From JBMTVT01 sp049451635 (GTDB lineage Bacteria > Bacteroidota > Bacteroidia > Flavobacteriales > Flavobacteriaceae): a stretch of 9,714 nt of DNA. The notes under the pieces are model-generated. The model was not told the origin of the DNA. It did not search any database and saw nothing but the letters and a program-made list of their open reading frames with translations. Each line of letters begins with the position of its first letter. Within the stretch, counting starts at the first letter, position 1. The stretch lies in assembly GCA_049451635.1 (NCBI GenBank), contig JBMTVT010000074.1, forward strand, positions 1 through 9,714. The letters run 5' to 3'. The translations under genes and the position numbers were made by a program. This document shows, one piece after another, positions 1-6,075 of this stretch.

Positions 1-2
1 CA

Positions 3-440
3 AAAGTTTATCGCTACGTTTTGGAACAAAAAAACAAAGAGCTGGTTACGGTTGATGAAGAACTGTAATTTGCCAAAACTTACATGTCTTTACTAAAAAT
101 GAGGTTTGAAGACAGCATTGTTTTTACTATGCCCGAAAAAGTATCAAACCCAGAAAGCAAAGTGGTGCCCCTATCGCTACAGTTGCTTTTGGAAAATGCT
201 GTAAAACACAATATGGCAAACAGTAGTAAACCATTACATATTAAAATTTATCAAGACCACGATAATTTGATTATTTAAAACAACTTATAGCCCAAGCAAA
301 TTGTAAAAAAGAGTAGCGGTGTAGGCTTAAGCAACATTATGCAACGCTACGATTTATTAACAAACAAAAAAGTACATATAAACAAAGAAGCAAACCGTTT
401 TGCTGTAGCAATACCAATGCTTACAAAACAAGTATCTGTT
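3..440 (+). pseudogene. Decayed LytS/YehU-type sensor histidine kinase, 3' part
   Basis: Reading frame 3 from base 3 encodes the C-terminal half of a His_kinase/HATPase_c sensor kinase of the LytS/YehU kind. This is a membrane kinase that normally phosphorylates a LytTR response regulator. Visible parts are KVYRYVLEQKNKELVTVDEEL just after the expected phospho-acceptor helix, the N-box QLLLENAVKHN around base 180-213, and the G-box GVGLSNIMQRYDLL around base 318-359. Three in-frame stops interrupt it: TAA at 66-68, where the family has Glu before FAKTYM; TAA at 276-278; and TAG at 288-290, in the stretch expected to read like IENNLQPKQ. No frameshift is needed. The first ATG after a stop (84) lies mid-domain and is not a natural start. 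The 5' half, with membrane segments and the His box, lies outside the window. The gene is most likely inactive; sequencing error seems unlikely with three separate stops. Confidence 0.85.
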
Positions 441-572
441 ATGAGACCCATAGAATCTAAATCAAATGGTTGGCACGTTTTTAAAGGCAAAATTATTTTT
501 AAGATAGCCTAGGAAGAACGCAAAATGGAGGAATTTATAAACAAAAAAGAAGATATAAAGCGCTGGGAATGA
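441..572 (+). pseudogene. Shrunken 2TM-domain remnant, fused to or following the kinase
   Basis: The same frame continues without a stop from the kinase end (IPMLTKQVSVM) into MRPIESKSNGWHVFKGKIIF. It then meets TAG at 510-512 and goes on as EERKMEEFINKKEDIKRWE to a natural-looking TGA at 570-572. Flavobacterial 2TM domains end in a pattern like FGK.WEERKI.EFM.K..KWE, so the TAG very likely replaced a Trp codon (TGG). The domain usually has about 80-100 residues with two membrane helices, but here the helices are absent. Only an N-terminal scrap and the C-terminal tail remain, which suggests an in-frame internal deletion. It could be a 2TM domain fused to the kinase or a separate gene starting at ATG 441. 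The assignment comes from remembered family patterns and is less certain than the kinase. Confidence 0.6.
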
Positions 573-616
573 TTTTTTGAGGTTCATTCAATGGTTATTA
601 GGAATTAAACAAAGGT

Positions 617-660
617 GGTTGGATTTTTTTCAAAAAATCAAAAACTATTAATCCTCAACC
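617..660. terminator. Possible imperfect hairpin between convergent genes
   Basis: GGTTG (617-621) plus GATT (622-625) can pair with AATC (650-653) plus CAACC (656-660), leaving a two-base bulge. Inside lies an A/T-only inverted repeat, GATT(T)n/(A)nATC. The structure sits in the short gap between the decayed plus-strand kinase and the 3' end of the minus-strand LETM1-related gene, and it overlaps that gene's stop codon (648-650). There is no classic GC stem followed by a U-run, so the terminator role is a guess. Confidence 0.25.
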
Positions 661-1823
661 CTATTTTCATCAAAGGCGCTTGGTAATAATTTGGGTATAA
701 ACTTAACTACCAAAGGCAGTAACAAAGCACCCCCGGGCAGCATAAAAATAGCCAAACTGGGTATGGATTTAAAAACATCCAATAGTTGTTCCTGTACTTT
801 TTTTTGCTCGTCTTTTGTCAGTTCCCTTACCGTAGATTGCGTTAACAACACCATCAACTCTTTACTGTCCATGAGCTCTTGATACAAGCGTTTACGATTT
901 CTGGAAATAAGTTTGGCAACCATTTTACTAGAATTGTTATAAAAACTCTGCACTACATTTTTTGAGCTCAATAAGGCAATATTATCTTTGTTTTCGGTGT
1001 AAAATGTATTGATTGTTTTTATGGATTCTTGTACTGTTTCTTTATTTAAATTTAAATCGTTCCCTAATTTTTTTAAAAACTTTTGCTCCTCAGAATCTAT
1101 GATTTGATCGCTCCAAGTTGCCATACAAGCCAAATCTAAAAGATAATACTTTTCTAAGGTTGTTTTAACATATTTAATGACGGTTTTGTATTCTTGATTG
1201 GAATTGTCAAAATACCGAAGTGATGACTCGAAAAGCTTAATTAAACTTTCGTCATATTGGTTTTTTTCGGCCTTTGCATTTAAAACATTCAATGAAATAG
1301 AGGCTATTGAGGTTTCAATACCTTTTAAATAGTCAATTGAAATGGTATGATGCGCTCCCAAATATTTTTTATAAGCCAAAACATCAACAAAAAGCAACGC
1401 ATTGATAATAAAGTAATTGAAATTTTTTGTAATGATATTATCATCAATTTGAATGCGCTTATGGATGATTTTCTCTAATTGTTCATTAGATTTTTTACCT
1501 CCCAAAAGCTCTTTAAAAAAAGATGATTTGGTCTCGTTAATACTCGAATAAAAATTGATGACACTTTCAATAAAAGGGATTTCGGAATTTGCTTTTGTGT
1601 GGGCATAAAAAAGCGCCAAACATAAATTTACTTTACAAAGTTCTTCCTCGGTTAAGTCGCCCTTTTTAATTACTTGAGCAACAACTTCCAGATTGCTACC
1701 ATAAATAAAACCGCAATGCCTAAGCGCATGGTAGAAAGCTGCTTCATCATCCTTTAAAAAGATATGCTTTTGCCCAACCTCTTTAAACAACTTTTTTATC
1801 CAACCTGATGCAGATGGGTTCAT
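648..1823 (-). CDS. LETM1-related protein with TerB-like segment
   Basis: A 391-residue protein whose C-terminus (about residues 310-386) resembles the LETM1 core: basic RNRKRLYQELMDSKELM, then a hydrophobic run (about 355-373, IPSLAIFMLPGGALLLPLVV) ending in KFIPKLLPSAF. A flavobacterial family of this type is annotated as LETM1-related biofilm-associated protein. Residues about 226-260 (ACMATWSDQIIDSEEQKFLKKL) resemble a TerB-like helical unit, a small acidic domain. The N-terminal 220 residues are helical and unrecognised. No signal peptide is visible, so it is probably cytoplasmic or peripheral with one membrane-associated hydrophobic segment. LETM1 in mitochondria acts in cation/proton exchange; whether the bacterial protein does so is unknown. 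It lies 74 bp downstream of plsC on the same strand and may be cotranscribed. The ATG at 1821-1823 is the first start, and its length fits the family. Confidence 0.8.
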   Translation of the reverse strand: MNPSASGWIKKLFKEVGQKHIFLKDDEAAFYHALRHCGFIYGSNLEVVAQVIKKGDLTEEELCKVNLCLALFYAHTKANSEIPFIESVINFYSSINETKSSFFKELLGGKKSNEQLEKIIHKRIQIDDNIITKNFNYFIINALLFVDVLAYKKYLGAHHTISIDYLKGIETSIASISLNVLNAKAEKNQYDESLIKLFESSLRYFDNSNQEYKTVIKYVKTTLEKYYLLDLACMATWSDQIIDSEEQKFLKKLGNDLNLNKETVQESIKTINTFYTENKDNIALLSSKNVVQSFYNNSSKMVAKLISRNRKRLYQELMDSKELMVLLTQSTVRELTKDEQKKVQEQLLDVFKSIPSLAIFMLPGGALLLPLVVKFIPKLLPSAFDENRVED

Positions 1824-1897
1824 AAATACTCGGTAACAATCAATAGTCTATAAAAGTAATATTTTTAGAAATTTAAACTGGTAAACTAAACGGTAAT

Positions 1898-2695
1898 TTA
1901 CCACTCGCGCAGTTTATTGAGCTTTTCTTGCTCTTCTATTTCACTTTGTGGAATTACTTTTAAAAAAGATGGGTGTTGCTCAATGGCATATTCTATTTTT
2001 TTAACGATTTCCTCGGTGGTTTCATTATCATAATCAATTTCCAGAGGTGCTTTAATTTCCATGGATTGCAAGATATTTTTCTTTTTTATACGCAATCCTT
2101 TTTTATCAAATGATCTGCGGAAACCATCAATAACAATAGGCACTACAATAGGTTTGTAACGTTTAATTATGTGAGCTGTTCCTTTGCGAATAGGTTTAAA
2201 AGGCGTTGTAGTTCCTTGCGGAAAGGTAATTACCCAACCATCATCCAATGCTTTTCCAATGTTTGAAATGTCGCTCATGCGCACTTGCCTGTTCACATCC
2301 TTTCCTTCTGCCCTCCAGGTACGTTCAATACTGATTGACCCCACATAAGCCAAAATTTTAGGCAACAAACCTGCTTTCATGGTTTCTTTGGCAGCCACAT
2401 AATAGATATTGAGCTTAGGGTTCCAGAGATAGCTCACATTTTTTATGGAATCTCCTCTGCCACTTAAACTAGCATTAAATACATGAAACATAGCAACAAC
2501 ATCGGCAAAATAGGTTTGATGGTTTGAGATGAACAGCACATTGGTATCTGGCAAGTCTTTAATAATTTCAGAGCCTTCTATGTACAGTTCGTTAAACCCA
2601 CGAAAACGCCTGTGGGTCATAACGCCCAAAATTCTTATGAGCCATTTTTTAATAAATAAAATATGACCGAATGGATTTTTTTTTAACAATCCCAT
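1898..2695 (-). CDS. PlsC-like lysophospholipid acyltransferase
   Basis: A 265-residue 1-acyl-glycerol-3-phosphate acyltransferase-type enzyme (PlsC superfamily), expected at the inner face of the cytoplasmic membrane, transferring an acyl group to a lysophospholipid. Motif I is NHQTYFAD (58-65), with His59 the likely catalytic base. Motif II is GSISIER (119-125). Motif III is FPQGTTTPF (158-166), and motif IV is VVPIVIDG (184-191). Two departures from the textbook are visible: His and Asp of motif I are separated by five residues rather than four, and motif III has FPQGT where FPEGT is usual. From memory both seem normal for this flavobacterial subgroup, so the exact acceptor is uncertain and it may not be the housekeeping PlsC. 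There is a hydrophobic N-terminal patch (about 10-26) but no signal peptide. The ATG at 2693-2695 follows a good Bacteroidota -7 box, and the LETM1-related gene follows downstream. Confidence 0.88.
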   Translation of the reverse strand: MGLLKKNPFGHILFIKKWLIRILGVMTHRRFRGFNELYIEGSEIIKDLPDTNVLFISNHQTYFADVVAMFHVFNASLSGRGDSIKNVSYLWNPKLNIYYVAAKETMKAGLLPKILAYVGSISIERTWRAEGKDVNRQVRMSDISNIGKALDDGWVITFPQGTTTPFKPIRKGTAHIIKRYKPIVVPIVIDGFRRSFDKKGLRIKKKNILQSMEIKAPLEIDYDNETTEEIVKKIEYAIEQHPSFLKVIPQSEIEEQEKLNKLREW

Positions 2696-2724
2696 AAATC
2701 ACGCAACAAATTGGTTAGTTGTTA

Positions 2725-2732
2725 CAAAAATA
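2725..2732 (-). promoter_or_regulatory. Bacteroidota -7 box for plsC
   Basis: On the minus strand this reads TATTTTTG, an exact match to the Bacteroidota sigma-A -7 consensus TAnnTTTG. It lies about 30 bp before the plsC ATG, giving a short leader. The -33 element is weak: a TTTC about 18 bp upstream rather than TTTG. The placement makes plsC, and perhaps the LETM1-related gene after it, transcribable independently of the NUDIX gene. Confidence 0.55.
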
Positions 2733-2872
2733 CATGAATTTTTTCATTTGGAAATTCTCAAAAACCAAATAAAAAATTTATGCGTTAACGAAGTAATTAC
2801 TGAAGTTAAACTAAATTTTGTAGTGTTAAAAAAAAATCGGTTTTTCAAAGAAGAAATGTAATAAACCTAAAA

Positions 2873-3514
2873 CTAGATGAGCTGTTTTAACAGGTCTTTA
2901 ATTTCACTCAGTACCATCGCTGTTGCTCCCCAAACCACATGATTGTTCAATTTAAACGCTGGTACCTCAACCTCAACACTATAAGATGTTGCAACCGTTT
3001 TGATTATTACCGAATTGTCATCTAAAAAATGGCTCAAAGGAATTTCTAAAATAGCTTCAACCTCATCTTCTTGCTTTATAAAATTAAGCGTTTTATGTGC
3101 AACTCCTATAAATGGATGAACGTTAAAATTACTTGGCGGAATGTAAACCTGTGACAATTTTTTAACAATGTTTATGTTGTTTATTGGAACACCTACCTCC
3201 TCATACGTTTCTCTTAAAGCTGTAACCTCAAAAGATGTATCTGCTTTTTCCGGTTTGCCACCCGGAAACGACACTTGTGCGGAATGTACGCCTTTATATG
3301 ATTTTCTTAAAATTAAAATAAACTTGGTTTGCGCATCAAAATCTGGATAAAACAAAGCCAAAACACTAGCGTTTTTGGCCGATTTGATAGCTTCTTGTTG
3401 AATTTTTAACAGCTCTTGACGAAACGGTGGCACCATTTTAAAATGAGATGTTTCGCCTGGAAGTTCTATATTTTTTATTTTTGATAGCGATATTAAAAAT
3501 TCATCAAATTTCAT
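2873..3514 (-). CDS. CoA pyrophosphatase (NUDIX hydrolase)
   Basis: A 213-residue NUDIX hydrolase of the CoA-pyrophosphatase group, which cleaves CoA and its derivatives to 4'-phosphopantetheine and 3',5'-ADP in the cytoplasm. The Nudix box spans about residues 85-109, with the core ALRETYEEVGV; Arg101, Glu102, Glu105 and Glu106 are the metal-binding set. The preceding LILRKSYKGVHSAQVSFPGG (67-86) matches the CoA-specific signature (LLTxR...H.GQ..FPGG) in a slightly diverged form: Ser for Gly before Gln, and Lys after Arg. Length is close to the family norm (about 190-220). The gene stands divergent from the cyclophilin lipoprotein with 3 bp between start codons, so its own promoter must lie inside that gene. 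I see no exact TAnnTTTG there on this strand. plsC follows 177 bp downstream. Confidence 0.88.
   Translation of the reverse strand: MKFDEFLISLSKIKNIELPGETSHFKMVPPFRQELLKIQQEAIKSAKNASVLALFYPDFDAQTKFILILRKSYKGVHSAQVSFPGGKPEKADTSFEVTALRETYEEVGVPINNINIVKKLSQVYIPPSNFNVHPFIGVAHKTLNFIKQEDEVEAILEIPLSHFLDDNSVIIKTVATSYSVEVEVPAFKLNNHVVWGATAMVLSEIKDLLKQLI
3476..3483 (+). promoter_or_regulatory. -7 box for the cyclophilin gene, inside the NUDIX CDS
   Basis: TATTTTTG matches TAnnTTTG exactly, 34 bp before the ATG at 3518. It lies within the first codons of the minus-strand NUDIX gene. No clean TTTG is found at the expected -33 distance; TTTC at 3451-3454 is the nearest. In such A/T-rich DNA a chance match is possible, but a 3 bp intergenic gap requires a promoter inside the neighbouring gene. 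Confidence 0.45.
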
Positions 3515-3517
3515 TGT

Positions 3518-4222
3518 ATGCGCCTAATTATGCTTTTAAGTGTTTTTCTATTATTTACGAGTTGTGAAGATAAACAAAGTAAAAAGAAAACCACCAAACA
3601 AATTGATTTAACAACAACCCGTGATACCGAGATTTCCAAAAAAGATATAGATACTAATGAAAGAACTTACCCTGAGCTGAATACCAAAAACGCTATGTTC
3701 TTTTTTGAGGAATACGACAAAAAGCATAAAGAAAACAAAGTGCGTATTACCACAGATTTTGGAACGATTGATATTTTATTGTTTAATGAAACTAAATTCC
3801 ATCGTGCCAACTTTATTTTTTTAACAAAGCAAAAATATTTTAATGGCACCCAGTTTTATAGGGTTATTGACAACTTTGTGGTACAAGCTGGAAATAGTGA
3901 TGACAAAAAAACCATGAACAAACGCAACACCATAGGTAGATACCTTTTGCCTCCAGATACAAAAAAAGGTTTTACCCATGATAGAGGTGTTGTTTCCATG
4001 CCAAGTAGCGAGATTAAAAACCCACATAAGTTGGCATCTCCCTACGAGTTTTTTATTGTGCAGCAACAAGGTGGCGCACATTTTTTGGATGGCGATTACA
4101 CTATTTTTGGTCGGGTTATTGATGGTATGGATGTGGTTGATAAAATAGCGGCTGTTGAAACGGATGAAGCCGACTGGCCCAATAAAAATATATTTATTAG
4201 TAACGTTGAAATTATTGATTAA
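3518..4222 (+). CDS. Cyclophilin-type peptidyl-prolyl isomerase lipoprotein
   Basis: A 234-residue lipoprotein with a cyclophilin domain, expected to catalyse cis-trans isomerisation of prolyl bonds in exported proteins. The N-terminus MRLIMLLSVFLLFTSC is a lipoprotein signal with Cys16 as the lipidated residue. An unstructured polar linker follows to about residue 72. The cyclophilin domain runs from about 74 to 234: VRITTDFGTIDILLF, FYRVIDNFVVQAG (113-125, with catalytic Arg115 and Gln123; Tyr replaces the His of FHRV), then ASPYEFFIVQ, LDGDYTIFGRVIDGMDVVDKI. The segment GRYLLPPDTKKGFTHDRGVVSM fills the place of the usual ALAMA region. Acidic Glu-Asp directly after Cys might favour surface display in Bacteroidota, which is speculative. 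ATG 3518 is preferred over the internal Met5 because it keeps the positively charged n-region. Confidence 0.9.
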   Translation: MRLIMLLSVFLLFTSCEDKQSKKKTTKQIDLTTTRDTEISKKDIDTNERTYPELNTKNAMFFFEEYDKKHKENKVRITTDFGTIDILLFNETKFHRANFIFLTKQKYFNGTQFYRVIDNFVVQAGNSDDKKTMNKRNTIGRYLLPPDTKKGFTHDRGVVSMPSSEIKNPHKLASPYEFFIVQQQGGAHFLDGDYTIFGRVIDGMDVVDKIAAVETDEADWPNKNIFISNVEIID

Positions 4223-4234
4223 TACCTTGTTAAA

Positions 4235-4285
4235 GATTGTAGCAAGCTACCGTATTGCGCAAAAAGCCCGACCCCTTTGGGATGC
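4235..4285. repeat. Intergenic repeat, short copy A
   Basis: GATTGTAGC (4235-4243) is followed 18 bp later by AAAAGCCCGACCC (4262-4274), then GGG and GC. Copy B (8051-8123) has GATTGAAGC in the same relative place and an identical 13-base AAAAGCCCGACCC core followed by a short loop and GGG. Here the middle section is shorter, and the long A/T stem of copy B is missing. It also contains GTAGCAAGCTAC, a small palindrome. The copy lies between the cyclophilin gene and a truncated DUF58 stump. Confidence 0.5.
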
Positions 4286-4336
4286 AGTAATGCTCAAAAA
4301 ATTACTATTTATAAACTGTAGGTAGCGCTATTTTAA

Positions 4337-4606
4337 ACTTTACTGCAAGCAGCTATTTCAAAAAGCCATTTATTGGTGGTTATTTTCTTTAAGAACACAG
4401 AGTTAAACGATTTAATTAAAAACAAAACTGAAACCATTCAACAGGTTTACGATAAGGTGATTGCTGAAAAATTTGCTTTTGAAAAGCGCCTAATTGTTAA
4501 CGAACTTAAAAAGTATGGCATCTATTCAATCCTAACTACTCCAGAAAATTTAACAATTGACACTATCAATAAGTATTTGGAAATTAAAGCTAGAGGATTG
4601 CTTTAA
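4337..4606 (+). pseudogene. C-terminal stump of a DUF58 protein
   Basis: An in-frame stretch from 4337 to the TAA at 4604-4606 encodes the tail of a DUF58-family protein: SKSHLLVVIFFKNTELNDL, then VYDKVIAEKFAFEKRLIVNE, LKKYGIYSILTTPENLTI and NKYLEIKARGLL. In intact flavobacterial DUF58 proteins (about 300-450 residues, often beside MoxR ATPases) such a segment forms the last 80-90 residues. A TAA at 4334-4336 closes the frame upstream, and the preceding DNA is the repeat copy, not the rest of the gene. The first possible starts (TTG 4373, GTG 4376) lie inside the conserved segment, so it is not a natural gene start. It is probably a remnant left by deletion. Alternatively it could be a small translated peptide, but no initiation signal is seen. 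Assignment is from remembered family sequence. Confidence 0.62.
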
Positions 4607-4725
4607 GTACACAGTAATCAATTAACAGACTCTAGTCATTTTATTTGTATTAAACCGTCTTCTATCTTGACTCTTAAAATTACGTTTCATCATTTACTAT
4701 AATTTAGTTTATAATTAACACTGAT

Positions 4726-4748
4726 AACTATAAATTTTATTGATAGTT
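4726..4748. promoter_or_regulatory. LysR-type dyad upstream of oxyR
   Basis: AACTAT (4726-4731) and ATAGTT (4743-4748) form a perfect 6-bp inverted repeat with an 11-bp A/T-rich spacer, giving the T-N11-A geometry of LysR-family operators. The ATAG/CTAT half-sites also resemble those known for OxyR. It ends 30 bp before the oxyR ATG, a usual place for autoregulation. The A/T richness raises the chance of a fortuitous match. No clean Bacteroidota -7 box was found in 4607-4778. Confidence 0.4.
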
Positions 4749-4778
4749 TTTATATTTTTATAACCTAAATTGATATAC

Positions 4779-5720
4779 ATGACGATTACTCAATTATATT
4801 ATGTTTTGGCTGTTGCTGAAAATCAAAATTTTACCAAAGCTGCCGAAAAATGTTTTGTTACCCAACCAACATTAAGCATGCAAATTCAAAAACTTGAAGA
4901 TGAATTGGATGTTCAGATTTTTGATAGAAGCAAAAAACCAATTGAACTGACTGATGTTGGTAAAAAAATTGTTACTCAAGCAAGAAACATAGTAAACGAA
5001 TCATATAGAATACAAGATATTGTAGATCAACAAAAGGGCTTTATAGGTGGTGAATTTAAGTTAGGTATTATACCAACCGTAATGCCCACGTTACTACCCA
5101 TGTTTTTAAAAACATTTATAAAGAAACATCCAAAAGTTAAGTTAAAAATTGAAGAGTTAACCACCGAGGAAATTATTGAAAGAATAAAAGAAGGCCACTT
5201 GGATGCTGCCATAGCGGCTACACCTTTAGAAGATGAAAGCATTAAAGAACGTGTACTTTTCTACGAGCCTTTTGTTAGTTACATACCTAAAGGGCATCGG
5301 CTTTATACCAACAAAAAAATTGATGTTTCTGATTTAGACATCAGTGACATGTTGCTTCTTGAAGATGGACACTGTTTTCGTGATGGCGTAATTAATTTAT
5401 GTAAAGTTTTTAAAAATCATTCGGATGACCAATTTCAAATTGAAAGTGGCAGTATAGAAACCCTCATAAAATTATCAAATGAAGGCTTGGGAATGACACT
5501 TTTGCCCTATTTACATACTTTGGATATAAAAGAAAAAGAGAAAGAAAACTTACATTACTTTAATGAACCCACGCCAGCTAGAGAAGTAAGTATTATTTAT
5601 CATAAAAGTGAATTAAAAATTCAAATTATTGAAACACTACAAGATGTTATATCTAGCATTATAAGAGGTGCTATTGCTTTTCAAGACGTTAAAATAATAA
5701 GCCCATTACCAAAAAAATAA
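4779..5720 (+). CDS. oxyR: OxyR, peroxide-sensing LysR-type regulator
   Basis: A 313-residue LysR-type activator. The HTH lies at the N-terminus (MTITQLYYVLAVAENQNFTK, AAEKCFVTQPTLSMQIQKLE, residues about 1-60), followed by a linker helix and the LysR substrate/redox domain. From the ATG at 4779 the cysteines of GHCFRDGVINLC fall at residues 199 and 208, the same numbers and spacing as the E. coli OxyR disulfide pair, with GHC-RD context conserved. It should therefore sense H2O2 through disulfide formation and activate catalase/peroxidase genes. IIPTVMPTLLP and PAREVSIIYHKSELKI also fit the family. A frame extension to TTG 4770 (adding three residues) is possible, but ATG MTITQL is the usual start. 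A single gene with a candidate dyad upstream and a strong terminator directly downstream. Confidence 0.94.
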   Translation: MTITQLYYVLAVAENQNFTKAAEKCFVTQPTLSMQIQKLEDELDVQIFDRSKKPIELTDVGKKIVTQARNIVNESYRIQDIVDQQKGFIGGEFKLGIIPTVMPTLLPMFLKTFIKKHPKVKLKIEELTTEEIIERIKEGHLDAAIAATPLEDESIKERVLFYEPFVSYIPKGHRLYTNKKIDVSDLDISDMLLLEDGHCFRDGVINLCKVFKNHSDDQFQIESGSIETLIKLSNEGLGMTLLPYLHTLDIKEKEKENLHYFNEPTPAREVSIIYHKSELKIQIIETLQDVISSIIRGAIAFQDVKIISPLPKK

Positions 5721-5726
5721 CTACAT

Positions 5727-5759
5727 AAAAAAAAAAGCGACTTTACAGTCGCCTTTTTT
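5727..5759. terminator. Bidirectional intrinsic terminator
   Basis: Stem GCGACT (5737-5742), loop TTAC, stem AGTCGC (5747-5752). It is followed on the plus strand by C and six T (5754-5759), and on the minus strand by ten T (complement of A 5727-5736). It begins six bases after the oxyR stop codon, and on the other strand its stem starts about five bases after the stop of the 65-codon gene. It should end both convergent transcripts. Confidence 0.88.
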
Positions 5760-5955
5760 ATGGTTTTAAATAAATTAAACATTGATTTAATTCTGGGTTT
5801 TGCTGAATAAGAGAGAAAATAAAAATTTTAAGCTCTTCAATTTCATAAGGCAGTAAACGTTGCACTGCCTTTTGAACTTCTTTGCAAAACAAAGTTGCAT
5901 CAAAACTAACTTTGTTAAGTATAGTTTTGGTATACTCTAGCATTGCTCTTGGCAT
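5758..5955 (-). CDS. Small conserved-looking protein, 65 residues, function unknown
   Basis: The sequence begins MPRAMLEYTKTILNKVSFD, passes through LFCKEVQKAVQRLLPYEIEE and ends QNPELNQCLIYLKP. It looks like a compact soluble helical protein with no signal peptide or membrane segment. Two Cys are visible, one in FCKEV and one in NQCLIYL. I recall similar short proteins in other Flavobacteriaceae but know no function. Support for it being real comes from protein-like composition, the ATG start, isolation in its own space, and the intrinsic terminator directly after the stop codon. It converges on oxyR. No exact TAnnTTTG box was found upstream on this strand, so it might be read through from the TIGR00266 gene 120 bp upstream. 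Confidence 0.75.
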   Translation of the reverse strand: MPRAMLEYTKTILNKVSFDATLFCKEVQKAVQRLLPYEIEELKIFIFSLIQQNPELNQCLIYLKP

Positions 5956-6008
5956 AATTTTTTAAAGGTTTTAGGTTTAAAAAGTAGATTTGTATAATAC
6001 GTTTTTGA

Positions 6009-6031
6009 TTTTAAATTTAGTTTTAAATTTA
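6009..6031. repeat. A/T tandem repeat, two 11-bp units
   Basis: TTTTAAATTTA occurs at 6009-6019 and again at 6021-6031 (period 12) in the 120-bp gap between the 65-codon gene and the TIGR00266 gene. Each unit contains TTTAAA/AAATTT palindromes. It could be an A/T-rich upstream promoter element or simple low complexity; nothing else is visible in this gap. Confidence 0.4.
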
Positions 6032-6075
6032 ATAAAAAAATTGAACATCAAAGGTGATTTAAACAAAAATTAACA

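Noticed and set aside
84..278. A 64-codon ORF starting at ATG 84
   Set aside because: It is the middle of the decayed kinase frame between two stops, not an independent gene.
1874..1902. Near-direct repeat TAAACTGGTAA / TAAACGGTAA and a palindrome GGTAATTTACC
   Set aside because: Short, A/T-rich and overlapping the plsC stop codon; no U-run or conserved position to support a terminator or operator.
2842..2862. Possible minus-strand A/T hairpin with T-run after the NUDIX gene
   Set aside because: The stem is made only of A-T pairs around a CCGA loop, too weak to call a terminator.
4324..4331. Palindrome AGCGCT near the DUF58 stump
   Set aside because: Six to eight bases only; expected by chance and with no neighbouring signal.
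4640..4675. TTTATTTG and TATCTTGA upstream of oxyR as promoter boxes
   Set aside because: Each departs from TAnnTTTG and neither has a proper -33 partner at the right distance.
5985..5992. TAGATTTG, an exact -7 box on the plus strand
   Set aside because: No plus-strand gene follows; both neighbours are on the minus strand, so it is probably a chance match in A/T-rich DNA.
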